Source: Ramlibacter sp. (GTDB lineage: Bacteria > Pseudomonadota > Gammaproteobacteria > Burkholderiales > Burkholderiaceae_C). Taken from it: a stretch of 61,250 bases of DNA. Below the pieces are notes generated by a model, which was given only the letters and a program-made list of their open reading frames with translations, did not search any database and had not been told where the DNA came from. The translations under genes were made by a program, and so were the position numbers. Where the stretch lies: contig NZ_JARXAB010000078.1 of NCBI RefSeq assembly GCF_029866045.1, positions 1 to 61,250 on the forward strand, given 5' to 3'. Shown here in pieces: positions 16,240 through 24,303 of the stretch (position 1 is the first letter of the stretch; each line of letters begins with the position of its first letter).

Positions 16240-17586
16240 ATGGAATCGGTCGCGCCTCCTGCCGCGCCCTCTGCCGGTTTGACTGCCGGCCTTGCTGGCT
16301 GGGTGGCGCAGTTGCAGGTGGATCACCTGCCGCCCACTGCCCACAGCACCTTGCAGCGCGGGATGATCGACTGCGCCGGGGTGCTGCTGGCAGGGCGCGA
16401 TGAGGAGGTCGTTCGCCACGCCCTGGCCCTGTTTCAGATCTTCCCCGAGCACCGTCCGGGTTTGAGTCGTGTGCTGGCGGACCGGGGATGGGCCGATGCA
16501 GCGCATGCGGCCATGATCAATGTGACAGCTGCCCACGCGCTGGACTACGACGACACTGGCCTAGATGGGCACCCCAGCGTCATCCTGGCCCCGGTGGTCA
16601 CCGCATTGGCTGAGTCCTTGGGGTGCTCCAAAACGCAGGCCCGGTGCGCCTATGTGGCCGGGTATGAGGTATGGGCTGAATTGAGCGAGCGCGATGAGCC
16701 GCGTCACGGCAAAGGCTGGCATCCAACGGCCGTCTTCGGATGTGTGGCGGCTGCGGCCGCCACGGCCTGGATGTTGGGGCTAGACGCCGAGCGCACCCGG
16801 CATGCCTTGGGTCTGGCCGCCTCGATGTCAGCGGGCTTGGTCGGAAATTTCGGGTCCATGACCAAGCCCTTGCAGGTCGGCTGGGCGGCGCAGAACGGCA
16901 TCCTCGCAGGCAGGTTGGCGCGTCAAGGCGTGACGGCCGCCGCTGATGCGATAGAAGGGCCGCGCGGGCTGCTGGTGGCGCTGTCGCCCGCAGGTCGGCC
17001 GCGTCTGGACGGGCCGCCAGAAGTGGGCATCCGCTGGCGAATTGAATCGTCTGGCCTCAATATCAAGCGCTATCCGATCTGTTACGCCTTGCACCGCGCC
17101 ACCGATGCGGCGCTGCAGCTGCGCGAGCAACTGGCGGGCGCGACACCAGATCACATTGCCGTCCGCTTGGGCCGCCAGCAGGTCGGAATGCTACGCCCCG
17201 GGATCCCCGCGAGCGCCCTTGATGCCAAGTTCAGCGTGCCCTTTGCGATGGCCTGCGCATTTGCACGTGGTCGCGTCGGTCTTGCCGACTTGACGGATGA
17301 CGCGGTCCACGACCCTGTCATACGGCAGTTGATGGAGCGTGTGGAGGTCCTTGTCTGGGACGCGGTGGATGCGACAGAGCCACTGTTCTCGCCGCATGAC
17401 GAGGTCCTCGTCACGCTGGCGGATGGCCTGCAAGTCCGTTCGGAGCCCGTCACGCGGGCGCTGGGCCACGCGAGCCGGCCCCTGGACAACCAAGCCTTGC
17501 GCGCCAAGTTCCTGGATTGCGCAAGTGCCACCATGGCTCCAGAACAGGCTCAAGTCTGGTGGGATGAATTGTCGAAAGAAGATTAA
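16240..17586 (+). CDS. MmgE/PrpD family protein
   Basis: A 448-residue member of the MmgE/PrpD fold, which includes 2-methylcitrate dehydratase, cis-aconitate decarboxylase and iminodisuccinate epimerase. The first 260 residues are the helical domain with AHALDYDDTGLDGHPSV and KGWHPTAVFG, then a smaller lid domain with IKRYPICYALHRATDA, which is typical. The start ATG at 16240 lies one base after the upstream stop; an open frame continues upstream but inside the dehydrogenase gene. It could dehydrate or decarboxylate a tricarboxylate-like compound. This fits the Bug receptor and suggests that the pathway deals with branched di- or tricarboxylic acids. Confidence 0.88.
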   Translation: MESVAPPAAPSAGLTAGLAGWVAQLQVDHLPPTAHSTLQRGMIDCAGVLLAGRDEEVVRHALALFQIFPEHRPGLSRVLADRGWADAAHAAMINVTAAHALDYDDTGLDGHPSVILAPVVTALAESLGCSKTQARCAYVAGYEVWAELSERDEPRHGKGWHPTAVFGCVAAAAATAWMLGLDAERTRHALGLAASMSAGLVGNFGSMTKPLQVGWAAQNGILAGRLARQGVTAAADAIEGPRGLLVALSPAGRPRLDGPPEVGIRWRIESSGLNIKRYPICYALHRATDAALQLREQLAGATPDHIAVRLGRQQVGMLRPGIPASALDAKFSVPFAMACAFARGRVGLADLTDDAVHDPVIRQLMERVEVLVWDAVDATEPLFSPHDEVLVTLADGLQVRSEPVTRALGHASRPLDNQALRAKFLDCASATMAPEQAQVWWDELSKED

Positions 17587-17591
17587 AAAGC

Positions 17592-18047
17592 ATGCAAGCG
17601 ACCCCTACGCCCCCTGCGGTCCCTGCACGAACCGTGGTCATGAAGATACCGGTCGAGTTCGGCGACTGCGACCCGGCCCGTATCGTCTGGTTTCCCAACT
17701 TTTTCCGCTGGGTCGATGCGGCGTCGCGCAATTTTTTTGTGGAGTGCGGCGTTCCTTCTTGGGACGAAGCCGAGCGGATCTGGGGAGTCAACGGGACGCC
17801 GCTGGTGGACACCCAGGCGAGGTTCTTCAATACCGCCACCTACGGAGAAACGCTCGAAATTCACACCACCGTGACCGAGTGGCGCAACAAGAGCTTCGTC
17901 CACGAACACCGAGTCCAGCGTGGCGAAACCCCCATCATGACGTGCATTGAGATACGCGTATTTTCTGCGCCGAAAGCAGATGGTTCACGTGGCATTCGCG
18001 CCGTACCCATCCCCGCTGACATCCAGAGACTTTGCTCGCAGCAATAA
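17592..18047 (+). CDS. Acyl-CoA thioesterase, 4-hydroxybenzoyl-CoA thioesterase family
   Basis: A 151-residue hotdog-fold thioesterase. VEFGDCDPARIVWFPNFFRWVDAA holds the catalytic aspartate (Asp27) in the same place as in Pseudomonas 4-hydroxybenzoyl-CoA thioesterase, and ARFFNTATYGETLEIHT follows. A second in-frame ATG at 17640 would begin nearer to the conserved fold. It closes the island and may hydrolyse an aromatic or dead-end acyl-CoA to free CoA. The resemblance to aryl-CoA thioesterases, together with the iorAB-like pair, hints at an aromatic substrate. Confidence 0.88.
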   Translation: MQATPTPPAVPARTVVMKIPVEFGDCDPARIVWFPNFFRWVDAASRNFFVECGVPSWDEAERIWGVNGTPLVDTQARFFNTATYGETLEIHTTVTEWRNKSFVHEHRVQRGETPIMTCIEIRVFSAPKADGSRGIRAVPIPADIQRLCSQQ

Positions 18048-18093
18048 AGCCCCGCGTTTCGCGCTCGAGAGCGTTTGCTAGCCCTGCGCTAAT

Positions 18094-18192
18094 TCAGACG
18101 AGCCACTCGCGCGCCACCGCCTCGCCGACCTTGGTGCCATCCACCCCTGCCGAGAGAATGCCGCCGGCAGAGCCCGCGCCTTGGCCCGCTGG
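18094..18192 (-). pseudogene. Remnant of the 3' end of a COG2509 FAD-dehydrogenase gene
   Basis: The reverse strand reads GAGSAGGILSAGVDGTKVG and on to the in-frame TGA at 18096-18094. It matches the C-terminus of the intact gene at 22193 (GAGYAGGILSAGVDGIKVG). At DNA level 18113-18192 and 22221-22300 agree at 73 of 80 bases with no gap. Similarity stops near 18192, so only about 30 codons are left. The copy lies in the same orientation as the intact gene, 4.1 kb away, and marks an old duplication or insertion edge next to the TRAP block. Confidence 0.75.
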
Positions 18193-18234
18193 CTAGACGA
18201 AGAGCGCATCGCGGCGCTCCAGCAGCGGGGCTGA
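18193..18234 (+). pseudogene. Possible C-terminal gene remnant (CaiB-like tail)
   Basis: Directly after the FAD-dehydrogenase remnant, the plus strand reads [16 protein letters not shown] and a TGA at 18232-18234, next to the dctM stop codon. The tail resembles the usual end of CaiB/BaiF CoA-transferases (…DDARIAALxxxG). It has no start or body. With only 15-18 residues the call is tentative. Confidence 0.3.
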
Positions 18235-19530
18235 TCACTTCAGGCCGTAGCCCATTGTCTGCGGCAGCCACAGCACGATCTGTGGAAACAGGGTCAGCGC
18301 CAGCAGCAACAGCAGGAGCATGACCAGGAAGGGCCAGCCCTCCTTCATCATCTCGCCGATCGGAATGCCTGTGAGTGCCTTGGTCACGAACAGCAGCATG
18401 CCGAAAGGCGGATGAATGAGGCCGATCATCATGTTGAGGACGACCAGCACGCCGAAGTGCACCAAATCAATCCCCAGCATCTTGACTGCGGGCAGCAGCA
18501 TGGGCACAAAGACCAGCAGCAGCACCGATACGTCGAGGAAGCAGCCCAGCACCAGAAAGAGCAGATTGACCAGCAGCAAGAAGGTGGTGGGCGTCAGCTG
18601 CATGCCGCCCACCCACGCGGCCATGGCCTGTGGCACGCCCTCGGCGGTGAAGGCGTAGTTCAGGATGAAGGACCCGGCCAGGATCATGGTGATCACCGCA
18701 CTGGCGCGCGTCGACTCCAGCACCACTCCCCAGAAACTGCGCAGATTCAGTGCACGGTAAACGACGGTAGCCAGCAACAGGGCATGGACGGCGGCAACCG
18801 CGGCGGCCTCGGTCGGCGTGAAGGCGCCCGAGTAGATGCCCCCCAGCAAGACGATCGGCATCGACAGCGGCAGTGCGCCGCGAAACAAGATGGCGGGCCA
18901 TTCCCGCAGCGGAACCGGTTCGTCGCGCGGCATGTTGCGCCGGACCGCGATGACGTGCACCACCAGCATCATCAGCAGCGCCATCATCACGCCTGGCACC
19001 ACGCCCGCCAGAAACAGTGCCCCGACCGAGGCGCCTGAGACCAGGGCATAGATCACCATCGGGATCGAGGGCGGGATCACCGGCCCCAGCGTGGCCGACG
19101 CCACCACTACCGCCGCAGCGAAGCCCCGGCTGTACTCGGGTTTGCGCAGCATCTGCTTGATGGTCACCAGGCCAGGCCCCGCGGCGTCGGCGATGGCGCT
19201 GCCGCTCATGCCCGAAAACACCACCGACACCAGAATGTCCACCTGCGCCAGTCCGCCTCGCATCCGGCCGACCAGGATGCGGCAGAAGTCAAAAATACGT
19301 TCGCTCACCGTCCCCGCGTTCATGATGTTGGCGGCGAACACAAACAGGGGCACCGCCAGCAGCACATAGCTGTTGTACAGGCCGTTGCCCACCTGTTCGG
19401 CCATCAAGCCCAGGTCCTGGCCTTTGGCGATCAGGTAGCTGATGCCGGCGGCCAGCATGGAAAAACCGATCGGCATGCGCAGCAGGATGCCGCCGGCCAG
19501 CACGCCGGCCAGGATGTACAGGGGATTCAT
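18235..19530 (-). CDS. dctM: TRAP transporter large permease subunit (DctM)
   Basis: A 431-residue inner-membrane protein with about 12 hydrophobic segments, the ion-coupled transport subunit of a TRAP system. It begins MNPLYILAGVLAGGILLRMPIGFSML, and PLFVFAANIMNAG, GGLAQVDILVSVVFSGMSGSA and GAFTPTEAAAVAAVHALLL are classic DctM segments. The start ATG at 19530 overlaps the dctQ stop by 4 nt (ATGA); a longer open frame upstream lies inside dctQ. Order on the minus strand is dctP, dctQ, dctM. No terminator is obvious after it, and the gap beyond holds gene remnants. Confidence 0.95.
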   Translation of the reverse strand: MNPLYILAGVLAGGILLRMPIGFSMLAAGISYLIAKGQDLGLMAEQVGNGLYNSYVLLAVPLFVFAANIMNAGTVSERIFDFCRILVGRMRGGLAQVDILVSVVFSGMSGSAIADAAGPGLVTIKQMLRKPEYSRGFAAAVVVASATLGPVIPPSIPMVIYALVSGASVGALFLAGVVPGVMMALLMMLVVHVIAVRRNMPRDEPVPLREWPAILFRGALPLSMPIVLLGGIYSGAFTPTEAAAVAAVHALLLATVVYRALNLRSFWGVVLESTRASAVITMILAGSFILNYAFTAEGVPQAMAAWVGGMQLTPTTFLLLVNLLFLVLGCFLDVSVLLLVFVPMLLPAVKMLGIDLVHFGVLVVLNMMIGLIHPPFGMLLFVTKALTGIPIGEMMKEGWPFLVMLLLLLLALTLFPQIVLWLPQTMGYGLK

Positions 19531-20006
19531 ACCCGCAGCTCCGCTTCCAGCCCCCGCCCGCGCAGCGCCTGCCAGACGGCCCATGCCGATCGCAGGGCCA
19601 AAGCCACCAAGAGCAGCACGAAGGGCATGAAGACCCACATGAAGGGCAGCCCCAGGACCGGCGTTCCTTCCCGCGACATGAAGGTCACATAGTCCCAGGT
19701 GGCCGGCAGGGCCCACAGGGCCAAGCCGCCGATCACCGAGTGGCCAACCACCGCCATCACCTGCTTGCCGCGCCGGCCCACACTGTTCCAGAGCAGGTCG
19801 AACACGACATGCTCACGCTCGGGCACCATCATGGCGGCACCCCAGAGAATCACCCAGACATACAAGATGACCGCCGCCTCGTCGGTCCAGGCCAGCGGCT
19901 TGTTGAATCCGAATCGGGCCGTGATCTGCACCAGGAACACGACGAACAAGGCCAGGAACAGGCCGCCGCCGACCCCATTGGCGAACCGCTGCAGCCAGGT
20001 CCTCAT
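19527..20006 (-). CDS. dctQ: TRAP transporter small permease subunit (DctQ)
   Basis: A 159-residue membrane protein with four hydrophobic segments (about 12-32, 45-62, 85-105, 123-145). The signature WTDEAAVILYVWVILWGAAMMVPEREHVVFDLL is characteristic of DctQ, with the conserved W, E and H residues. It pairs with DctM in the inner membrane. The 23-nt gap after dctP and the 4-nt overlap with dctM support one operon. Confidence 0.94.
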   Translation of the reverse strand: MRTWLQRFANGVGGGLFLALFVVFLVQITARFGFNKPLAWTDEAAVILYVWVILWGAAMMVPEREHVVFDLLWNSVGRRGKQVMAVVGHSVIGGLALWALPATWDYVTFMSREGTPVLGLPFMWVFMPFVLLLVALALRSAWAVWQALRGRGLEAELRV

Positions 20007-20029
20007 GCGGAGAGGTGCTTGTCGCCGGT

Positions 20030-21040
20030 TCAGCGGGTGTTGTTGATACGGTCAACCAGCCCCTTGGGCCAGACCTTGGCGTACTCGGAGTTCTGGTAGG
20101 TCGCCTGGACCGCCTTACGGAAGGCGTCGAGGTCGGGGTTGGTGACCTGCAGGCCTTCCTTCTTGAAGAAGTCCACGATCTGGGCTTCTTCCTTGATGCG
20201 GTTCTCGTTGTTGTACTGGGCTGCCGCATTGGCTGCAGCGGTCACCTTGGTGCGCTGGGCCGGCGTCATGGCGTTCCAGGCCTTGTTGGAGACGGCGATG
20301 AAGATGCCGTCGACCAGGTGGTTGGTCAGCACCAGCTGCTTGGTCACCTCGTAGAACTTGGCAGCGCGCACGGTGGGCAGGGGGTTGTCCTGGCCGTCGA
20401 TGGTGCCGGTCTTGAGGCCCAGGTACACCTCGCCGAAAGCCAGTGGCGTGGGCGTGGCTCCGAGAGCCTCGCCCAGGAACAGCCACTCCTTGGAGCCAGG
20501 CATGCGCAGCTTCACACCCTTGAGGTCGGCCGGCGTCCTGACGTTGCGCGCCTCGCGCAGGTTCACCTGGCGGGTACCCAGGTAGATGGTGGACAGCGGG
20601 CGTACCTCCATCTTCTCGACGACAGACTTGAACAGCTCCTCGCCGATCGGGCCGTTGAACACCTTCTGCTGGTGGGCCGGGTCGCGAATGATGTAGCCCG
20701 CGGTGAACACCGAGAACTCGGGCACCAGCTTGGCGATGTCAAAGGCCGAGATCGAGGACAACTCCAGGTTGCCTCGCGCCATGGCGGCCGGTTCCGTGCC
20801 CTGCTTGAACAGGGTGGCGTTGAGGTTGATCTGCACATCGAACTCGCCCGGCGCGCTCTTGTCCAGGGACTCCTTGAACACCGTCCACATCTTGGCGTGC
20901 CAGTCGTCTGGCACCGCGGGGGTCGAGATACGCAGGAGCACCTTGCCAGCGGATTGCGCATGGGCGGCGGGCAGGCCGGCGGCCAGCAGGGCCAGGCCGG
21001 CGGCGCCGGCGATCAGGCTGCGGCGAACGAAATGCTTCAT
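20030..21040 (-). CDS. dctP: TRAP transporter periplasmic solute-binding protein (DctP)
   Basis: A 336-residue extracytoplasmic receptor with a signal peptide (residues 1-28, probable cut AHA|QS). The DctP family core includes IYLGTRQVNLREARNVRTPADLKG and KLRMPGSKEWLFLGEALGATPTPLAFGEVYLGLKTGTIDGQDNPL, where the PGS-x-W and the conserved Arg of RMPG are used to bind a carboxylate. An AGGAGA ribosome-binding site lies just before the ATG. TRAP systems take up organic acids. The divergent DapA/NanA-like aldolase suggests that the ligand is a keto-acid sugar or similar, but the sequence does not say which one. Confidence 0.94.
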   Translation of the reverse strand: MKHFVRRSLIAGAAGLALLAAGLPAAHAQSAGKVLLRISTPAVPDDWHAKMWTVFKESLDKSAPGEFDVQINLNATLFKQGTEPAAMARGNLELSSISAFDIAKLVPEFSVFTAGYIIRDPAHQQKVFNGPIGEELFKSVVEKMEVRPLSTIYLGTRQVNLREARNVRTPADLKGVKLRMPGSKEWLFLGEALGATPTPLAFGEVYLGLKTGTIDGQDNPLPTVRAAKFYEVTKQLVLTNHLVDGIFIAVSNKAWNAMTPAQRTKVTAAANAAAQYNNENRIKEEAQIVDFFKKEGLQVTNPDLDAFRKAVQATYQNSEYAKVWPKGLVDRINNTR

Positions 21041-21070
21041 GGGGTCTCCTGTTCTTGGTGGGGCGAAATG

Positions 21071-21115
21071 TCCGGTGTGTCCGTTGTATCCGATTTATCC
21101 GATTCACCCGGTGCG
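21071..21115. repeat. Five imperfect 9-bp repeats upstream of dctP
   Basis: Five adjacent 9-mers follow the pattern TCCGnTnTn: TCCGGTGTG, TCCGTTGTA, TCCGATTTA, TCCGATTCA, CCCGGTGCG. They lie in the 216-nt gap between the divergent dctP and aldolase genes, 30 nt from the dctP ATG. They could be regulator half-sites on one face of the helix roughly every 9 bp, or a simple tandem duplication. No clear promoter boxes were identified in the rest of this gap. Confidence 0.5.
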
Positions 21116-21256
21116 CCGGTGCATGCCGTCTGCCCGGGGTTTGGGGCCGGATCGTAGGCTGACCCGCGGCAGATTCCCATTGGGCCAAACCCGCGTGGCG
21201 ATCCGGCCGATTCACGCGAGGATCGAGGCCTTGCCCTCTCAGACCCTGATCATCCC

Positions 21257-22177
21257 GTGACCGTGAACCGCCCTCCGATGTCCGGCATCTGGCCGGCCCT
21301 GATGACACCCCTGCGTCCCGATCTCTCGGTCGACCATGCCACCTTCGTGGGCCATGCCCGCGACCTGATCGAGGCCGGCTGCGCCGGCGTCACCCCGTTT
21401 GGCACCACGGGGGAGGGTCCTTCGTTCTCGGTGCAGGAGCGCATCGACGCCGTCGACGCGCTGGTGCGCGGCGGCGTGCCGGCCTCCCGCATCCTGGTGG
21501 CCACGGGCTGCGCCGCCTTGCCCGATGTGGTGGCCTTGACCCGCCATGCCACCGACCTGGGGGCTGCCGGCTGCCTGATGTTGCCGCCCTTTTTCTTCAA
21601 GGGCGTGCCCGACGCGGGCATCGTCGACGCCTACCGCTGGGTCATCGACCAGGTGGCCGACCCGCGGCTGAAGGTGATGCTCTATCAGTTGCCCCAGGTC
21701 ACCGGCATGACGCTGGACCATGATGTCATTCGCACCCTGCTGGCGCTGTATCCCGACACTTTCATCGGCCTCAAGGACAGCTTCTGCCAGCGTGAGCACT
21801 CCCTGGCCTTCGCCCGTGCCTTCATGCCGCCGCTGCAGGTTTGGGTGGGTAATGAGCTAGATATTCCGGCCCTGGCCGCCGAGGGCACGCTCGGTGCCGT
21901 GAGCGGCATTGCCAACCTCATGCCGCGTCTGGTGCAGCGCCTGGTGGACGACCATGCCGGCGCGCAAACGGCGGGCCGGCTCGCGCGCATTCAGGAACTT
22001 CTGACCATCCTGGGCGGCTACAACATGACCGCCGCCTTCAAGGGCCTCATGGCCCTCAAATCTGGCCATGAGGGCTGGCTGCGTGTGCGGCCTCCGTTGG
22101 TGGCACTGGACGCGACGGAGCGCAAGCGCTTGCAGGCGCAGTGGCAGGCCTTCGGCCTAGACCCGGCGCGGGAGTAA
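21257..22177 (+). CDS. Dihydrodipicolinate synthase/N-acetylneuraminate lyase family aldolase
   Basis: A 306-residue DapA/NanA-fold class I aldolase. GTTGEG at 49-54, the catalytic Tyr143 (MLYQLPQVTGM) and the Schiff-base Lys173 (IGLKDSF) are in the family positions. It is not the biosynthetic DapA in appearance: the usual YNVPxRT run is replaced by YQLPQVTG. It more probably cleaves or forms a 2-keto-3-deoxy-type acid brought in by the divergent TRAP system. The frame starts at GTG 21257; ATG 21278 (MSGIWPALMTPL) is an equally good start. It converges with the FAD-dehydrogenase gene with a 15-nt gap. Confidence 0.88.
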   Translation: MTVNRPPMSGIWPALMTPLRPDLSVDHATFVGHARDLIEAGCAGVTPFGTTGEGPSFSVQERIDAVDALVRGGVPASRILVATGCAALPDVVALTRHATDLGAAGCLMLPPFFFKGVPDAGIVDAYRWVIDQVADPRLKVMLYQLPQVTGMTLDHDVIRTLLALYPDTFIGLKDSFCQREHSLAFARAFMPPLQVWVGNELDIPALAAEGTLGAVSGIANLMPRLVQRLVDDHAGAQTAGRLARIQELLTILGGYNMTAAFKGLMALKSGHEGWLRVRPPLVALDATERKRLQAQWQAFGLDPARE

Positions 22178-22192
22178 TCGCCCGGGCGCTAC

Positions 22193-23890
22193 TCAGGCGG
22201 CCACGGCCAGTCGTTCGCGTGCCACCGCCTCGCCGACTTTGATGCCGTCCACCCCTGCCGAAAGAATGCCGCCGGCATAGCCCGCGCCTTCGCCCGCGGG
22301 GTAAAGGCCGCGCAGGTTTAGGCTTTGGTAGTTGTCGCCGCGGGTGATGCGAAGCGGCGCCGAGGTCCGCGTCTCCACCCCGGTGAGCACCGCGTCGTGG
22401 CGGTCGAAGCCGGCGATCTTGCGGCCGAAGAGGGGCAGCGCTTCGCGCATCGCTTCGATCGCGTAGGCGGGCAGTGCCTGGTGCAGGTCGCCGAGCTTCA
22501 CGCCGGGCTTGTAGGAGGGCTGCACCTCGCCGAATTCGACGGAGGGCCGGCCGGCAATGAAGTCGCCCACCAGCTGGCCGGGGGCCTCATAGGTCGAGCC
22601 GCCCAGCACATAGGCGCGCGACTCGAGCTCGCGCTGCAGGCGCATGCCCGCCAGCGGGTCGTCGCCGGGGTAGTCGCGCGGGTCAATGCCCACCACGATG
22701 CCGGCGTTGGCGTTGCGCTCGTTGCGCGAGTACTGGCTCATGCCATTGGTGACCACCCGCCCGGTCTCCGAGGTGGCAGCCACCACCGTGCCGCCCGGGC
22801 ACATGCAAAAGCTGTAGACGGCGCGGCCATTGCTTGCATGGTGCACCAGCTTGTAGTCGGCTGCGCCCAGCAGCGGGTGCCCGGCATGCCGGCCCCAGCG
22901 GGCGCGGTCGATCATGCCCTGCGGATGCTCGATCCGAAAGCCGACCGAGAAAGGCTTGGATTCGAGGAAGATGCCGCGCGTGTGCAGTTGCTCGAAGGTG
23001 TCGCGCGAGCTGTGGCCCAGGGCCAGCACCACCTGGTCGGCGCGCAGTTCAGTCACCTGCCCACTGACCTCGCCGCTCGACTGATCGAGCACCCTGAGGC
23101 CTCGCAGGTGCCGGTTGTCTCCCTCTCCCTCGATGATGAAGTCGATCACGCGCTGCTGAAACCGGACCTCGCCACCCAGGGCGATGATCTGCTCGCGCAG
23201 GTTTTCCACCACCTTCACCAGCTTAAAGGTGCCGATGTGCGGGTGGGCCGCGTAGAGAATCTCTTCTGGTGCGCCAGCCTTGACGAATTCATCCATCACC
23301 TTGCGACCCAGGTGGCGCGGGTCCTTGATCTGGCTATAGAGCTTGCCGTCGGAAAAGGTCCCTGCGCCACCCTCGCCAAATTGCACATTGCTCTCAGCTT
23401 GCAAAAGATTCTTGCGCCACAGGCCCCAGGTGTCCTTGGTGCGCTGGCGCACCGCCTTGCCGCGTTCGAGGACGATGGGTCGCAGGCCCATTTGCGCCAG
23501 CACCAGGGCGGCAAAGATTCCGCAGGGGCCAAAGCCCACCACCACCGGCCGCGGTGCTTGCGGGTGATCCAGCGCCCAAGCGGCAGCGGCCTCCGGGGTG
23601 AGCGGCGCGCGCCATTCCATGTCGGGCGTCATGCCGACATTCGGCCGGCCCGCCAGCTGCTGCAACACCGCGGCCTCCTGCGACGGATCGGCCAGGGTGA
23701 TGTCGACGATGAACACCGCCATCAGCTCCGCCTTGCGGGCGTCGAAGCTGCGCTTGAAGACGTGGATATCTCCCAGGGCCTCGGGCGGTAAGCCAAGGAT
23801 GCCGCAGGCAGCGGCGCGCAGGGCGACTTCGGTGGATTCGGGCGACTCGGCCTGGGCCAGGGTCAGCTTGATTTCGGCGATGCGAATCAT
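22193..23890 (-). CDS. FAD-dependent dehydrogenase, COG2509 type
   Basis: A 565-residue cytoplasmic oxidoreductase of unknown substrate. After an N-terminal domain of about 110 residues comes the FAD-binding motif GFGPCG at 119-124 with the acidic end of the second strand in VLERGKAV. NVQFGEGGAGTFSDGKLYSQIKDP, the NAD-like core and the C-terminal YPAGEGAGYAGGILSAGVDG (FAD contact) follow. The family is widespread in bacteria without a settled function. Only the last 30 codons recur at 18094-18192 as a remnant. It is followed upstream (to the right) by rnpB on the opposite strand. Confidence 0.9.
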   Translation of the reverse strand: MIRIAEIKLTLAQAESPESTEVALRAAACGILGLPPEALGDIHVFKRSFDARKAELMAVFIVDITLADPSQEAAVLQQLAGRPNVGMTPDMEWRAPLTPEAAAAWALDHPQAPRPVVVGFGPCGIFAALVLAQMGLRPIVLERGKAVRQRTKDTWGLWRKNLLQAESNVQFGEGGAGTFSDGKLYSQIKDPRHLGRKVMDEFVKAGAPEEILYAAHPHIGTFKLVKVVENLREQIIALGGEVRFQQRVIDFIIEGEGDNRHLRGLRVLDQSSGEVSGQVTELRADQVVLALGHSSRDTFEQLHTRGIFLESKPFSVGFRIEHPQGMIDRARWGRHAGHPLLGAADYKLVHHASNGRAVYSFCMCPGGTVVAATSETGRVVTNGMSQYSRNERNANAGIVVGIDPRDYPGDDPLAGMRLQRELESRAYVLGGSTYEAPGQLVGDFIAGRPSVEFGEVQPSYKPGVKLGDLHQALPAYAIEAMREALPLFGRKIAGFDRHDAVLTGVETRTSAPLRITRGDNYQSLNLRGLYPAGEGAGYAGGILSAGVDGIKVGEAVARERLAVAA

Positions 23891-23942
23891 GGATCTTGCG
23901 GGCGTGTAGTTATCACGCCAAAGCTCATGAGGGGATGGAAGG

Positions 23943-23948
23943 GATAAT
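23943..23948 (+). promoter_or_regulatory. -10 box of rnpB
   Basis: GATAAT matches the -10 consensus at five of six positions and ends 7 nt before the predicted 5' end of RNase P RNA at 23956, the expected distance. No good -35 hexamer is seen 16-18 nt upstream. Confidence 0.55.
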
Positions 23949-23955
23949 AACGCCC

Positions 23956-24303
23956 GTGGAGCCCGCCAGACCGCCGCTGGTGCAAGGCCCGAAAGGGCGC
24001 ACTGGAGGAACGTCCGGACTGCAAAGGGCAGCGTAGCAGCTAACGGCTGCCCACCGTGAGGTGAGGATCAGAGCAACAGAGACGAGTCGCGTCGGTTCGC
24101 CGCCCGCAAGGGGGGCAGCAGGCGCGGGTGAAACGGGCAATCTCTACGCGCAGCAATACCAAATAGGCCAGCGTTGATCTGTGTCCCGGGGAGCTGGCGG
24201 GTAGGTAGCATCGAGCCGTTCCGGCGACGGGCGGCCCAGAGGAATGGCGGTCACGCCGTGGGCAACCACGGTGCACAGAATCCGGCGTACCGGCGGACTC
24301 CAC
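23956..24303 (+). ncRNA. rnpB: RNase P RNA component, bacterial class A
   Basis: The catalytic RNA of RNase P, which trims 5' leaders from pre-tRNA. The 5' GTGGAGCCCGCC and 3' GGCGGACTCCAC ends pair as helix P1. The conserved 5' core GGAGGAACGTCCGGACT begins at 24004, and the 3' core ACAGAATCCGGC starts at 24275, together making helix P4. AGAGCAACAGAGA near 24068 also matches the class A pattern. Length about 348 nt is normal. Short open frames across the region on either strand have no coding support. A U-rich hairpin-like stretch at 24314-24330 may end the transcript, but it does not have the usual form. Confidence 0.93.

Noticed and set aside
18089..18271. A possible 60-residue minus-strand gene
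   Set aside because: Its frame is not that of the dehydrogenase remnant and has no features; the region is better explained by two gene scars.
21257..22177. Biosynthetic dihydrodipicolinate synthase dapA
   Set aside because: The active-site segment after the catalytic tyrosine differs and the gene is paired with a TRAP transporter, which favours a catabolic aldolase.
22325..23791. Long open frame on the plus strand opposite the FAD-dehydrogenase gene
   Set aside because: It mirrors a gene with complete family motifs and has only His/Ala/Gly-rich composition typical of antisense frames in GC-rich DNA.
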